A stretch of DNA of 52,225 nucleotides from Candidatus Epulonipiscium fishelsonii (GCA_001983455.1 LJDB01000102.1:1-52225); one strand, 5' to 3'. Shown: positions 8,247 to 18,130, counted from the stretch's first letter. Notes: generated by a model not told the origin, from the letters alone. Numbers and translations: made by a program.

Positions 8247-9152
8247 ATGAATATAAAAATAATTAAAAAATTAAAAAGATTAATATTAAATCCATATGAA
8301 ATATTTGGTTATCTAGGTAGAAGAGAGCTATTAAATTGGATACCAGATAAATTATACTTAATGCTACGATGTAAAGCTAAACTGGGTTATTTTCCTAATT
8401 TGAATAATCCAAAAACTTTTAATGAAAAATTGCAGTGGTTAAAATTGCATGATAGAAATCCAAGATATACAAAATTAGTAGATAAATATGAAGTTAGAAA
8501 ATATATTGCCAAGAAAATAGGGAAAGAGTACTTAATACCATTGTTAGGTGTATGGGATAATTTTGATGAAATAGATTTTGACAAATTACCAAATCAATTT
8601 GTACTAAAAGCAACACATGATTCAGGTGGCGTGTTTATATGCAAAGATAAAAATAATTTTAATAAAGAAGATGCACGAAAAAAGATCAATAAAAGTTTAA
8701 AAAGAAACTATTATTGGGGTGAACGTGAATGGCCTTATAAAAATGTAAAGCCAAAAATTATATGTGAAAAATATATGGTTGATGAATCAGGTTATGAATT
8801 AAAAGATTATAAAATATTTTGTTTTAATGGAAAACCTAAATTAATTCAAGTGAATTATGGAAGATTTACAAATCATAAACGAAATTATTATAATCTCAAA
8901 TGGCAACATCTAGATTTAGAAATAAATTCTCCAACTGACAAAAATGTAATTATACAAAAGCCTAAAAATTTTGATAAAATGATACAACTTGCTAGAATTT
9001 TATCAAAAGATTTTGCTCATGTAAGAATCGATTTTTACAGTATAAAAGATAAATTATATTTTGGAGAAATAACTTTATATCATGGAAGTGGTTATGAGGA
9101 AATTAGACCATTTAAATATGATAAATTAATGGGAAGCTGGATAAATTTATAA
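8247..9152 (+). CDS. TupA-like ATP-grasp protein
   Basis: The 301-aa protein resembles the TupA-type ATP-grasp enzymes of Gram-positive cell-wall and capsule loci, which are thought to ligate an amino acid or peptide to a sugar acid. Diagnostic stretches are NPKTFNEKLQWLKLHDRNP, DKYEVRKYI, LLGVWDNFDEIDFDKLPNQF, VLKATHDSGG, and late KPKIICEKYM and RIDFYSI. ATG 8247 is preferred over the ATG at 8229 because CAGGAGA sits 9 bases before it. Cluster B carries a paralogue at 49850-50701. The UDP-glucuronate 4-epimerase-like gene downstream would supply an acidic sugar as a plausible target; this link is inference. Confidence 0.82.
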   Translation: MNIKIIKKLKRLILNPYEIFGYLGRRELLNWIPDKLYLMLRCKAKLGYFPNLNNPKTFNEKLQWLKLHDRNPRYTKLVDKYEVRKYIAKKIGKEYLIPLLGVWDNFDEIDFDKLPNQFVLKATHDSGGVFICKDKNNFNKEDARKKINKSLKRNYYWGEREWPYKNVKPKIICEKYMVDESGYELKDYKIFCFNGKPKLIQVNYGRFTNHKRNYYNLKWQHLDLEINSPTDKNVIIQKPKNFDKMIQLARILSKDFAHVRIDFYSIKDKLYFGEITLYHGSGYEEIRPFKYDKLMGSWINL

Positions 9153-9172
9153 TTTAGAAAGAGGTGAAATTA

Positions 9173-10294
9173 ATGAATATAATAATTGGCGGTGATTTAG
9201 TACCTACTAGTTCAAATTATAAATTTTTTGAAGAAGGAACAATTACTAGTTTAATCGGCAAAGATTTAAGTAATATATTAAATAAAGCAGATATACGGAT
9301 TTTTAATTTAGAAGTACCTTTATCAGATAAAAAAATGCCCATAAAAAAATGTGGACCAAATTTAATAGCACCACTCAGTACAATAAAAGGATTAAAAAAT
9401 TTAAATCCAACACTTTTAACTTTAGCTAATAATCATATTTTAGACCAAGGAGTCCAAGGTTTAAAATCTACGATAAAAGTATTAAAAGAAAATAATATAC
9501 CGTTTATTGGAGTGGGTAAAAACAATATCGAAGCTCATAAACCATGTATAATATTAAAAGATAATTTTAAACTAGGCATTTATGCTTGTGCAGAAACCGA
9601 ATTTACGTTAGCTACTTCAAATAGTGCGGGAGCAAACGGATTTGATCCTTTTGAAAGCCTTGATTATATAAATGATTTAAAAAGTAAGTGTGATTATGTA
9701 ATAGTTTTGTATCATGGAGGTAGAGAACATTATAGATATCCAACTCCTTATTTACAAAAAGTGTGTAAAAAAATAGTAGACAAAGGTGCCGACTTAGTTG
9801 TTTGTCAACATAGTCATTGTATTGGAGCAATGGAAGATTATAAAAATTCTAAAATTATTTATGGGCAAGGAAATTTTATATTTGATCATTCTGAACAAGA
9901 ATGTTGGCAAACTAGTATTTTAATAGAAATAAATTTTGATCAAAAAATTACAATTGATTATATTCCAATAAAAAAAATAAATAATAAAATAAGATTGGCT
10001 AAGAACTTAGAAGGAACGAAAATTTTACAAGAATTTTATAAACGTTCTCAAGAAATTACAACTATAAATTTTATAGAAAATAACTATAAAGAATATGTTT
10101 TGAAAGAATATTATTTAATCGGAAAATTACTAGGGTATAATAGAATCCAACATAAACTTAATAAAATTTTAAAAAATAAATTAATAACTTATACTCACAG
10201 TCCAGAAAAATTATTAGGGTTGCAAAATTCTCTATCTTGTGAACCACATAGAGAATTACTTATTAAAAATCTTAATTTATTAAACAGGAGATAG
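9173..10294 (+). CDS. CapA-family (poly-gamma-glutamate capsule type) metallophosphatase-like protein
   Basis: The 373-aa protein has the CapA/PGA_cap calcineurin-like fold: IIIGGDLVPT at the N-terminus, FNLEVPLSD near 45, TLANNHILDQG near 87, VLYHGGREH near 180, and CQHSHCIGAMEDY and YGQGNFIFDH near 215-240, together giving the expected metal-binding D, N and H residues. In capsule loci such proteins take part in polymer attachment or export. The start is ATG 9173 with AGAGGTG upstream. It lacks an obvious signal peptide, unlike classical membrane-anchored CapA, so it may act in the cytoplasm. It lies directly after the ATP-grasp gene. Confidence 0.85.
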   Translation: MNIIIGGDLVPTSSNYKFFEEGTITSLIGKDLSNILNKADIRIFNLEVPLSDKKMPIKKCGPNLIAPLSTIKGLKNLNPTLLTLANNHILDQGVQGLKSTIKVLKENNIPFIGVGKNNIEAHKPCIILKDNFKLGIYACAETEFTLATSNSAGANGFDPFESLDYINDLKSKCDYVIVLYHGGREHYRYPTPYLQKVCKKIVDKGADLVVCQHSHCIGAMEDYKNSKIIYGQGNFIFDHSEQECWQTSILIEINFDQKITIDYIPIKKINNKIRLAKNLEGTKILQEFYKRSQEITTINFIENNYKEYVLKEYYLIGKLLGYNRIQHKLNKILKNKLITYTHSPEKLLGLQNSLSCEPHRELLIKNLNLLNRR

Positions 10295-10296
10295 GT

Positions 10297-11418
10297 ATGA
10301 AAAAAATAAAAGTAATACACTTTCTAGGAACTTTAGCAATGGGAGGAGCAGAAAAATTAGTTGTAGATTATGCACTTTCTTTAGATAAAAGTAGATTTAA
10401 TGTTTGGATTATATGTAAAGATAGCTCATCAAATACTATCAATGAAGTTATATTGAAAGAAAATAATATAAAAATAATATTTTTAGGAGACATTATACCT
10501 AAAAAATTAAATAAAATAAAACCAATAAAAGTTTTATTTAAAATTTTATTATTGAATAAAATAATTAAAACTATAAAACCAGATGTTATCCATTCACATC
10601 TATCATCAACTCAAATGTTGATATTTACAAACTGTAAAAAAATTAAAATGTTTCATACAATCCATAGTGAAATAAAGGCATTTTTTAATAAAAATAATTT
10701 ATATAAATGGAGTCTTAAATATTTAATAAAATATAAAAATATAACCTTGATAACATTACACCAACGAATGGCAGAAGAAGCAAAAAAGTTATTTAATACC
10801 AAAAATTGTATAGTATTACGAAATGGAATTGATTTAAACAAGTTTAAGACAGATATTGGAATTCGCAAATCAAAAAGACAAGAATTAGGCATAACAGAAA
10901 AAGATTTTTTAGTTGGACATATAGGAAGATTTGGAAAAACAAAAAATCATAAATTTTTATTAAAAGTATTTTATGAATTAAATAAAATACAACCAAATTC
11001 AAAATTATTATTAATTGGAGCAGGTCCTTTAGAAAATGATATCAATAACAGAATACAAAAGTTAGAATTAGAAAATTCCGTTATACAACTTGGAAATAGA
11101 GCAGATATAGGAGAACTTCTAAATGCAATGGATGCATTTGTTTTGCCCTCGTTATATGAAGGATTTGGCTTAGTTGTACTAGAAGCACAAGCTGTAGGAG
11201 TCAGAACAATAGTTTCAGATGCAGTTCCAGAAGACGCAATAGTTTCAAAAAATGTTATCAAGCTTAGCTTAGAAGATAGTCCAAAAAAATGGGCTAAATA
11301 TATTTTAGAAGCAAAACCAACCACCGATTGTAAAGAAAAAATAAAAAAATATGATATGAAAGTTATAGTTAAGGAACTAGAAAAGATTTATATAAAAAAC
11401 TTAAAAAAGGAGAAATAA
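10297..11418 (+). CDS. Glycosyltransferase family 4
   Basis: The 373-aa GT4 begins KVIHFLGTLAMGGAEKLVVD, the classic acceptor-side glycine loop, followed by VIHSHLSS, FHTIHSE and LRNGIDLNKF. The donor half has VGHIGRFGKTKNH, LIGAGPLENDI and LPSLYEGFGLVVLEAQAVGV with both glutamates. It starts 2 bases after the stop of the CapA-like gene with AGGAG in front, so it is co-transcribed. The family is certain; its step in the glycan is not. Confidence 0.92.
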   Translation: MKKIKVIHFLGTLAMGGAEKLVVDYALSLDKSRFNVWIICKDSSSNTINEVILKENNIKIIFLGDIIPKKLNKIKPIKVLFKILLLNKIIKTIKPDVIHSHLSSTQMLIFTNCKKIKMFHTIHSEIKAFFNKNNLYKWSLKYLIKYKNITLITLHQRMAEEAKKLFNTKNCIVLRNGIDLNKFKTDIGIRKSKRQELGITEKDFLVGHIGRFGKTKNHKFLLKVFYELNKIQPNSKLLLIGAGPLENDINNRIQKLELENSVIQLGNRADIGELLNAMDAFVLPSLYEGFGLVVLEAQAVGVRTIVSDAVPEDAIVSKNVIKLSLEDSPKKWAKYILEAKPTTDCKEKIKKYDMKVIVKELEKIYIKNLKKEK

Positions 11419-12296
11419 TTATATACTAATAACGGTTTTAACTCCAACTTATAATAGAGCTTATCTCTTGCCACAATTATATAAATCATTAAAAAATCAA
11501 ACTAATGAAAATTTTGAGTGGATAATAGTAGATGATGGTTCAACGGATAATACAAGAGAATTAATATATTCTTTGAACAAATCAAACTTAAATGTTACTT
11601 ATATAAAACAAATTAATGGTGGCAAACATAGAGCAATTAATAGAGGTATAAAGTATGCAAATGGAGATTTTACAATAATTGTGGATAGTGATGATTACCT
11701 AACTAATGATGCAATTGAAACCATTATCAAATGGTGCAATACAATTGAAGGTAAATTAGAATTTGCAGGTGTATCGGGTTTAAAGGGGTATAGTCTATTT
11801 AAAAAAATAGGAGGATTTCCAAAATATATAAAGTTCATAGATGCAACGAATTTACAAAGAAAAAAATATGATTTAGGAGGAGATAAAGCAGAAGTATATA
11901 GAACTAATATATTAAGGCAATATCCATTTCCCACATTTAAGAGTGAAAATTTTATAGCAGAAGGAATTGTATGGAATAGAATTGCAAAAGATGGTTATAA
12001 AATAAGATGGTTTAAGTAAAAATATGTCAAATATTTTAAAAAATAATTTTAAAGGTTTTACTTTAGCTTGTAAACAAGGCTTTCGATTGCAAAGTTTCCC
12101 CTATAATTATTTATCAGTAATACATTATATTACAGTAGGGAGAAGAAATCATATATCTTATAAAGCTTTGTATAAACAAATAAATATAAATTTATTTCAT
12201 TTTAGCATAGGATTAATATTATCATTTGTTAAAAACATAATTAAAATATTATTAGGGAGGAATATAAAGATATGGAAATTACTAAAACAAAATTAA
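11417..12296 (+). pseudogene. Broken GT2 glycosyltransferase
   Basis: Homology to the GT2 gene at 4671-5558 begins right after AAGGAG (11407-11412) and reads ILITVLTPTYNRAYLLPQLY, but the codon where the homologue has ATG is AAT and no ATG, GTG or TTG is nearby. The frame then carries IVDDGSTDNT and IVDSDDYL and stops at 12019. Coding resemblance continues in another frame from about 12024 (NMSNILKNNFKGFTLACKQG), which matches the homologue's C-terminal region. So it has both a lost start and a frameshift with a short deletion. A rare ATA or ATT start is possible but would not mend the frameshift. Confidence 0.85.
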
Positions 12297-12433
12297 TAGA
12301 TGGAACTATTATGTCTCATTTTAAAAATGACACAATTGGATGGGTTTTAGAAAAAACAAAATACTTTTGGGAAGCTAGTTTGTTAAAAACTTTCAAGAAT
12401 ATACGCATCGTTAAGGTTAGTAGATTATCTTAA
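12272..12433 (+). CDS. Short ORF of 53 aa, likely N-terminal remnant of a glycan-locus gene
   Basis: The ATG lies about 10 bases after GGGAGGA and inside the tail of the broken GT2. The peptide (MEITKTKLIDGTIMSHF, then FWEASLLKTF) ends at 12433, just upstream of the methyltransferase. A proper ribosome binding site with a short frame suggests the start of a formerly larger gene, perhaps a polymerase or transport protein lost by deletion. I do not recognise it with confidence. Confidence 0.4.
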   Translation: MEITKTKLIDGTIMSHFKNDTIGWVLEKTKYFWEASLLKTFKNIRIVKVSRLS

Positions 12434-12459
12434 AATTATTTTTTTGAAGGAGTGAAATC

Positions 12460-13551
12460 ATGGATAAAAGAGCATTGTTTTTTAATACGCTAAAAAAAAT
12501 TTTAGGACAAAAATTTTATAATTACACTAAAAATTATTACAAATCACTTATAATTACTTTGACAAATATTTTAAATACTAAACTAGGCAAAATAGGATAT
12601 GTAAATACTAAACATACAAATAAATTTGGTCGGAATATTTTTATAGAAATTGTTGAAAAAACACAAAAATTAAATGGAAACGAATTTTTAGAAGATTTTA
12701 ATAATCTTATAACTAATTTAAATGAAGATAGTATCGAAACAGTTACTCGAACTATTAGTAGAATGCAAATGATTCAAGAAAATAGATTTCCTTATTTAAC
12801 GATATATACTCGAAAAGAAGAAGAAAACTTAAAAATTATAAAAGAAAATAAAACTCAAGTAGTAAGATTAACAGACAATATATATCAATATAAAAATTAT
12901 AAGTTACCAGTTCCTTTCTTTACACCTAGTGTTTTTTATTATAAGCATCAATTGAATGAAGTATCTAATTTAGATAAAACAAAAAATAAATCTATTATTG
13001 ATGTAGGAGGATATATAGGAGATAGCGTATTAATTTTTAATGAACTGAATCCAAAAAATATTTACACTTTTGAAGCAATTCCACATAATTTTGACATGTT
13101 ATTAACAACAATTAAATTAAATAAACTTAAAAATATTATTGCTGTTAATGTTGCACTAGGAAATAAAAGAGGATATTGTAAAATGTTATCTGCTCATAGT
13201 GGGTCATCAATTGTAAATGTAAAAAAAGACAAAAAGTTTGATATAATAAAAGTTCCTATAATAACTTTAGATAGTTATGTGAAAAAGAATAATATAGAAG
13301 TAGGATTAATTAAAACTGACATAGAAGGTGCAGAACCTTTATTTTTAGAAGGAGCAAAAGAAACAATATGTACTCAAAAACCTATCTTATTAATTAGTAT
13401 TTACCATAATTATCATGATTACTTTAAATTAAAACCAATGATAGAAAGTTGGAACTTAGGTTATACATTTAAAATATCCAAACCTGTTGATGGAGGTATA
13501 GTAGGTGAAACCTTGTTAATTTGTGAAGTGCTTGAGGAGAAAAAATCATGA
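12460..13551 (+). CDS. FkbM-family SAM-dependent methyltransferase
   Basis: The 363-aa protein has the Rossmann methyltransferase core in its second half: [11 protein letters not shown] at 179-189 (SAM-binding glycine motif), [12 protein letters not shown] near 203, VALGNKRG near 230, and [16 protein letters not shown] near 285, the FkbM hallmark. FkbM proteins O-methylate hydroxyl groups, here presumably a sugar of the polysaccharide. The N-terminal 170 residues are not recognised. Start follows AAGGAGTGAAATC. It overlaps the next gene by 4 bases (ATGA). Confidence 0.87.
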   Translation: MDKRALFFNTLKKILGQKFYNYTKNYYKSLIITLTNILNTKLGKIGYVNTKHTNKFGRNIFIEIVEKTQKLNGNEFLEDFNNLITNLNEDSIETVTRTISRMQMIQENRFPYLTIYTRKEEENLKIIKENKTQVVRLTDNIYQYKNYKLPVPFFTPSVFYYKHQLNEVSNLDKTKNKSIIDVGGYIGDSVLIFNELNPKNIYTFEAIPHNFDMLLTTIKLNKLKNIIAVNVALGNKRGYCKMLSAHSGSSIVNVKKDKKFDIIKVPIITLDSYVKKNNIEVGLIKTDIEGAEPLFLEGAKETICTQKPILLISIYHNYHDYFKLKPMIESWNLGYTFKISKPVDGGIVGETLLICEVLEEKKS

Positions 13552-14558
13552 TACTGATAACAGGGAGTGCAGGATTTATAGGTTTTCATCTGAGTAAATT
13601 ATTATTGGACAAGGGATATAAAGTTGTAGGGCTTGATAATCTAAATGATTATTATGACCCCACATTAAAACAATCTAGACTAGATATATTACTTAAAAAT
13701 CCGAGTTTTATATTTTACAAAGTAGATTTAAAAAATAAAGATGAAGTCGATAAAATATTTAAAGAGTATAAACCAGACTATGTTATAAATTTAGCAGCTC
13801 AAGCAGGTGTTCGATATTCATTAAAAAATCCATATTCATATATAGATTCTAATATTATAGGGTTTATGAACATACTTGAAGCCTGCAGAAATTATCCAGT
13901 AAAGCACTTATTGTATGCATCCTCAAGTTCTGTTTATGGAGGTAATACAACAGCCCCCTTTTCAACAGAGCATTCCGTAGATCATCCAGTAAGTTTATAT
14001 GCTGCTACCAAGAAAGCAGACGAGCTAATGGCACATTCGTACAGTCATTTATATAATATACCAACAACGGGCTTAAGATTTTTTACTGTATATGGACCCT
14101 GGGGAAGACCTGATATGGCATACTTTTCTTTTACAAAAGATATTTTATCAGAAACTCCTATTAAAGTATTTAATCATGGGAAGATGGAACGAGACTTTAC
14201 CTATATTGACGATATAGTGGAGGGGGTATATAAATTACTAGATGTTATTCCCAAACCAAATAAAGACTGGAGTGAGGATAAAGATAAGATAAGTGAAAGC
14301 TTTGCTCCGTATAAAATATATAACATTGGAAATAACGAGCCTATACAACTAGAGAAATTCATAAATGTACTTGAGGATTTACTAGGGAAGAAGGCTCAGA
14401 AAATTTATATGGATATGCAGGATGGCGATGTAGTAAAAACTTATGCAGATACTAGTGATTTAGAAAATGACATAAACTTTAAGCCCCACACCTCAATTGA
14501 GAAAGGACTTAGTAATTTTGTTAACTGGTATAGAAACTATTACAATGATACTATATAA
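13548..14558 (+). CDS. NAD-dependent sugar epimerase, UDP-glucuronate 4-epimerase-like
   Basis: The 336-aa extended short-chain dehydrogenase has GSAGFIGFH at 6-14 (NAD-binding), [13 protein letters not shown] at 29-41 (typical of UDP-glucuronate 4-epimerases), SSSSVYGG near 125-132, and the catalytic YAATK (Tyr151, Lys155). [17 protein letters not shown] and [14 protein letters not shown] complete the family pattern. It converts UDP-glucuronate to UDP-galacturonate, providing an acidic sugar. It is less AT-rich than the preceding genes. It is the last gene of cluster A before the repeat DNA. Confidence 0.9.
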   Translation: MILITGSAGFIGFHLSKLLLDKGYKVVGLDNLNDYYDPTLKQSRLDILLKNPSFIFYKVDLKNKDEVDKIFKEYKPDYVINLAAQAGVRYSLKNPYSYIDSNIIGFMNILEACRNYPVKHLLYASSSSVYGGNTTAPFSTEHSVDHPVSLYAATKKADELMAHSYSHLYNIPTTGLRFFTVYGPWGRPDMAYFSFTKDILSETPIKVFNHGKMERDFTYIDDIVEGVYKLLDVIPKPNKDWSEDKDKISESFAPYKIYNIGNNEPIQLEKFINVLEDLLGKKAQKIYMDMQDGDVVKTYADTSDLENDINFKPHTSIEKGLSNFVNWYRNYYNDTI

Positions 14559-14606
14559 AATGGAAGACACATATTTAACAAGTTAGAATTAATTGATTTT
14601 TCTTTA

Positions 14607-15608
14607 TTTACACTAGGAATAGGCCAAAAGCACTTTAATTGCTACTATGTAACAACTAGAGAAACTTTTGACCTATTTTTATGCACAGCAAATATGCTGA
14701 CAACTGTTTAGCTTTATACTAATTAAGGATAATGTTACATAGTAGCAAAGCAAAAATTTGTACTCTATGTATTATCAAATATAGAAATCTGTCTACAATC
14801 ATTGTGATTATTAAAAAGATTTTTTTATTATTGTTATGTAAGGTTATTTTTTATAAAGATTATAAACAGATTTCATTTATGATATATAAGTCCACGGCCA
14901 TTGGTCTTTTTTTATCTTTAATATTGTAAAAATCTAAAATTTCATTTCAAAGGTATAACATAATGAAAGAAACTCTGGGGTAAATCAATTTATCGTATTT
15001 ATTTGGTGTAGCGAACGATGTCCACTGGTAAATCAACTTATAAGTATTGGGTTAGCGAACTGTGTTCACTGGTAAATCAACTTGTCGTATTTATTTGGTA
15101 TAGCGAACGATGTTCACTGGTAAATCAACTTATAAGTATTGGGTTAGTGAACTGTATTCACTGGTAAATCAACTTATCGTATTTATTTGGTATAGCGAAC
15201 GATGTTCTGGTAAATCAACTTATAAGTATTGGGTTAGCGAACTGTGTTCACTGCTAAATCAAATTCTAGTATTTATTGAGGTTAGCGAACGATGTCCACT
15301 GGTAAATCGAATTTTCTTATTATTATTTATATATTGTGTAGCGAACTGTGTTCGCTGGTAAATTAAATTTATAGTATTATTATTTATAAAAGGTTTTGGT
15401 TTACATATCTGCAGTATCATTTATATATGTCGCTCCTTTAAGTATGGGTGTATACGGTTTCATTTGGTATATTGGCATACGGGCGGATTGAGTTTGGTTA
15501 AATCAACTTGTACATGTATTTGTTAAAATTATATACCAATTAAGTACAAAATTCTATTGACAAAATAGCCTAGGATTTCAAATTCACTAGTGCACATTTC
15601 AATATAAG
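14607..15608 (+). repeat. Left arm of a ~1-kb inverted non-coding repeat
   Basis: The segment from TTTACACTAGGAATAGG to CACATTTCAATATAA recurs in reverse orientation at 42485-43697. Shared landmarks in order are the GCTACTATGTAAC and GTTACATAGTAGC pair (about 14640 and 14735), a block with TCCACGGCC and TTTCAAAGGTATAAC, the tandem array at 14981-15380, and a tail with GTATGGGTGTATACGG and TACATGTATTTGTT. The gene-free gap 14559-16297 is made of this arm, a second partial copy and a 41-bp array. No conserved reading frame is seen. Confidence 0.9.
14981..15380. repeat. Tandem array, ~8 units of 44-48 bp with GCGAAC...GTTCGC palindromes
   Basis: Each unit has TAAATCAACTTAT followed by either AAGTATTGGGTTA or CGTATTTATTTGGTATA (the two forms largely alternate) and then GCGAAC-N3-GTTC(A/G)C. 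The palindrome can form a short hairpin per unit. The same family, reversed, fills 42735-43130. Confidence 0.9.
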
Positions 15609-15659
15609 TAAGCTGGATAATGTTGTAAAATTTTACTAATTCTTACAGTACATAATTAA

Positions 15660-15818
15660 ACGGGATATTTTTATTAAGAAATCTATGGAGTTGGTACAAG
15701 ACATTTATGAGGAGTGTTGCAATACTGAATAAATCTTTTTACTCTAGGAATAGGCCGAAAGTACTTTAATTGCTACTATGTAACAACTAGAGAAACTTTT
15801 GACCTATTTTTGTTCATT
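15660..15818 (+). repeat. Second, truncated copy of the inverted-repeat sequence
   Basis: It starts with CGGGATATTTTTATTAAGAA and contains CTATGGAGTTGG, then TCTAGGAATAGGCCGAAAGT and ends with GACCTATTTTTG. It matches, reversed, about 43630-43790 and, from 15747 on, also the start of the left arm at 14613. It is cut off by the 41-bp array. Confidence 0.85.
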
Positions 15819-15830
15819 TTCTATTTTTAA

Positions 15831-16318
15831 GCAGAATAATCATCTTACCTTAAATCATTCTTGGGAATAAAGCAGTATAATAATCTTGCCTTAAATCATT
15901 CCTAGGAATAACGTAGTATAATCATCTTAGCTTAAAACATCCCTAGGAATAACGCAGTATAATCATCTTGCCTTAAAACATTCCTAGGAATAACGCAGAA
16001 TAATCATCTTGTCTTAACATTCCTGGGAATAAGGCAGAATAATCATCTTACCTTAAAACATCCCTAGGAATAACGCAGTATAATCATCTTACCTTAAAAC
16101 ATTCTTAGGAATAACGCAGTATAATCATCTTACCTTAAAACATTCCTGGGAATAACTCCGAATAATCATCTTGCCTTAAAACATTCCTAGGAGTGAAGAA
16201 GAATAATCATCTTGCCTTAACAATTCCTAGGAATAACGTAGTATAATCATCTTACCTTAAATCATTCCTAGAAGTAAAGCAGTATAATCATCTTAGCTTA
16301 AAACATTCCTGGGAATAA
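15831..16318. repeat. Tandem array, 12 units of ~41 bp, running into dctM
   Basis: The consensus unit contains CAGTATAATCATCTTACC, TTAAAACATTCCTAGGAAT and AACG. The TTCCTAGGAA core is palindromic. Most units are 41 bp, some 39-40. The last unit overlaps the dctM stop codon (TTA at 16298-16300 on this strand) and the codons for its final residues LFPGMF. Confidence 0.93.
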
Positions 16319-17584
16319 CGCTGTTGGTATTATAAGCCAAACGTCAGGGAATAGCACCATTAAAAGTAAAACTGCAATTGATGAAAGGAAATATGGTAAA
16401 GTTCCTTTAAATGACTCTTCAATTGTAATTTCGCTTATGGAGGCTGCAATAAGTAAGCACAGTCCATAAGGTGGAGTTACTAGGCCTAAAGCCAAAGTTG
16501 TAACTATGATTAATCCTAGAATTATAGGACTTATCCCTAGAGCTGTTGCTGATGGTAAAATAATAGGTACAAATAAAATCATAGCAGGCACAGAGTCCAT
16601 AAACGTTCCAATAAACATAAAGAAAACAACTACGACTAGCAGGAATACTATTTTTCCACCTGCCATGTTTACAAAGAAATCTTGCACTAATCTATTTAGT
16701 TGATAGTAACTTAATAATTCCCCTAGTGCATTTGCTGTAGCTAGTGCAAATAAAGATAAAGAAGACAATTTCATTGTTTCAGTTAAAATTCTTGGTAGTG
16801 CACTAATTTTAATTGTTTTAAAGAAGAATATCCCTACAACAAGTGCATAAATGCAAGCAAACGCTGCTGATTCAGTTGGTGTGAATAATCCTGAAACAAT
16901 TCCCCCAATTAGTATAATAGGAGTAAATAACGCTGGTAAAGAACCTAGTGTAAGCTTAATTACTTCTTTCATAGGCACTTTTTCACCTTTTGGGAAATTT
17001 TTTCTTTTAGAGAAGAAGAATATAACTGCCATCATAGCAAGCCCAAGCAAAATCCCTGGAATTATCCCTGTCATAAACAGTGCTCCTGTTCCAACGTTTG
17101 CAATGCCTGAATAAACAACCATCGTTATGCTTGGAGGAATAATTGAACCAAGTGTAGAGGAAGCTGCTGTTACTCCAACGGCTGTTCCTTTATCAAAGCC
17201 GTCTTTTTCCATAGCAGGAATAAATATTTTTCCAACACCTGCTGTATCTGCTTGTGATGAACCAGAAATACCGGCAAAAATCATTGAAACTAAAACATTT
17301 GCATATGCAAGCCCTCCCCTAAAGTGGCCCACCAATGCTGTACAACATTTAATTAATTTTTGTGTTATAGCTCCTTCGTTCATCAAATTAGCTGCTAATA
17401 TAAATAGTGGTACTGCAAGTAATGTAAAACTATTTAATCCGTTAAACATTTTTGTAAATACTACTGTGTTTGGTATATCTGGAAGTGAAGAAATCCCCAC
17501 AAATGACACTACCCCAAGTGCAAAAGATATAGGCACACCCAATGCAACAAAGCCTATAAACATCACTACTAATAAAGCCCCCAT
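16298..17584 (-). CDS. dctM: TRAP transporter large permease (DctM family)
   Basis: The 428-aa integral membrane protein with about 12 hydrophobic segments is the substrate-translocating subunit of a Na+-coupled tripartite carboxylate/sugar-acid uptake system. Characteristic stretches are FAGISGSSQADTAGVGKIFI near 106, a second repeat with FTPTESAAFA, and GTFMDSVPAMIL late. It follows dctQ by 3 bases. The C-terminal residues LFPGMF and the stop codon lie inside the last unit of the 41-bp tandem array, so the end of the protein may have been altered by array growth. The neighbouring YiaK- and YiaL-like genes suggest a hexuronate-, keto-gulonate- or related acid as substrate. Confidence 0.93.
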   Translation of the reverse strand: MGALLVVMFIGFVALGVPISFALGVVSFVGISSLPDIPNTVVFTKMFNGLNSFTLLAVPLFILAANLMNEGAITQKLIKCCTALVGHFRGGLAYANVLVSMIFAGISGSSQADTAGVGKIFIPAMEKDGFDKGTAVGVTAASSTLGSIIPPSITMVVYSGIANVGTGALFMTGIIPGILLGLAMMAVIFFFSKRKNFPKGEKVPMKEVIKLTLGSLPALFTPIILIGGIVSGLFTPTESAAFACIYALVVGIFFFKTIKISALPRILTETMKLSSLSLFALATANALGELLSYYQLNRLVQDFFVNMAGGKIVFLLVVVVFFMFIGTFMDSVPAMILFVPIILPSATALGISPIILGLIIVTTLALGLVTPPYGLCLLIAASISEITIEESFKGTLPYFLSSIAVLLLMVLFPDVWLIIPTALFPGMF

Positions 17585-17587
17585 AAA

Positions 17588-18070
17588 TTATTCCCCTTTC
17601 TTTACTATAATTAAAGCGTCTACTATAATATGATAAATTAAATATATGCTTGATGTAACTCCTGCTATTGGAATGCACAACCAGACCGGCCCTCTTTTTA
17701 ATTCTGGAAAGAAAGTCCAAGTATAATTCCAAAAGATTTTAGCTACTTCTTGCCCATATGTTACCATTAACACAGTAAAGTAAAGCATAATTAAAGATAT
17801 AAGTAAGGATATTATTGATTTAACTTTTTTACTTTTTAACATATCGCTTATTGACGTGAATGCAAAATGACGCTTTTCAAACACCATTGCACTTGAGCCC
17901 ATAAAAATTGCCCATATAAATGAATACATTGAAACTTCTTCAGTCCATGTAGCTGTAACACCCATAAATCTGGCAATCATTTGGTAGACTACTACTACTA
18001 AAAATATAACTAAAAAAATTGCCCCCAAAGCAATTTGAATTTTAGCTAATCCTTCAACAGCTTTTTTCAT
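17588..18070 (-). CDS. dctQ: TRAP transporter small permease (DctQ family)
   Basis: The 160-aa protein has four predicted membrane helices and the family stretch VTATWTEEVSMYSFIWAIFM in the first half, then GSSAMVFEKRHFAF. It is the small membrane subunit that pairs with DctM. It sits between a hairpin at 18096-18118 and dctM and uses GGGGGGAATTT in front of its ATG. The length is normal for the family. Substrate is inferred from neighbours only. Confidence 0.9.
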   Translation of the reverse strand: MKKAVEGLAKIQIALGAIFLVIFLVVVVYQMIARFMGVTATWTEEVSMYSFIWAIFMGSSAMVFEKRHFAFTSISDMLKSKKVKSIISLLISLIMLYFTVLMVTYGQEVAKIFWNYTWTFFPELKRGPVWLCIPIAGVTSSIYLIYHIIVDALIIVKKGE

Positions 18071-18095
18071 AAATTCCCCCCTAATATGTAGCTGA

Positions 18096-18118
18096 CGGGC
18101 AAATTTATAGTTTGCCCG
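18096..18118 (-). promoter_or_regulatory. Intercistronic hairpin between the dehydrogenase and dctQ
   Basis: CGGGCAAA (18096-18103) and TTTGCCCG (18111-18118) form a perfect 8-bp stem with a 7-base loop and no T run on the transcribed strand. It probably stabilises or processes the mRNA between the dehydrogenase gene and the permease genes, rather than ending it. Confidence 0.6.
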
Positions 18119-18130
18119 TGCAGTTTAATG

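Noticed and set aside
11423..12019. Treating the second GT2 as an intact gene starting at TTG 11468
   Set aside because: That start would delete the first strand of the fold (LTPTYNRAY), and homology continues past the stop in another frame.
14732..14929. Reading frame of 65 codons in the left repeat arm
   Set aside because: It lies in the inverted non-coding repeat, has no ribosome binding site, and I did not find a corresponding conserved frame in the matching right arm.
15110..15361. Reading frame of 83 codons across the tandem array
   Set aside because: The peptide is only a translation of the 44-48 bp repeats (ALVNQ/YKYWVSEL-like periods), with no start signal.
14981..15380. Series of LexA/DinR (SOS) boxes
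   Set aside because: Half-sites GAAC and GTTC are 3 bases apart, not 4, and occur in a non-promoter array.
14981..16318. CRISPR array
   Set aside because: Repeats are head-to-tail without unique spacers, units are degenerate, and no cas gene is present.
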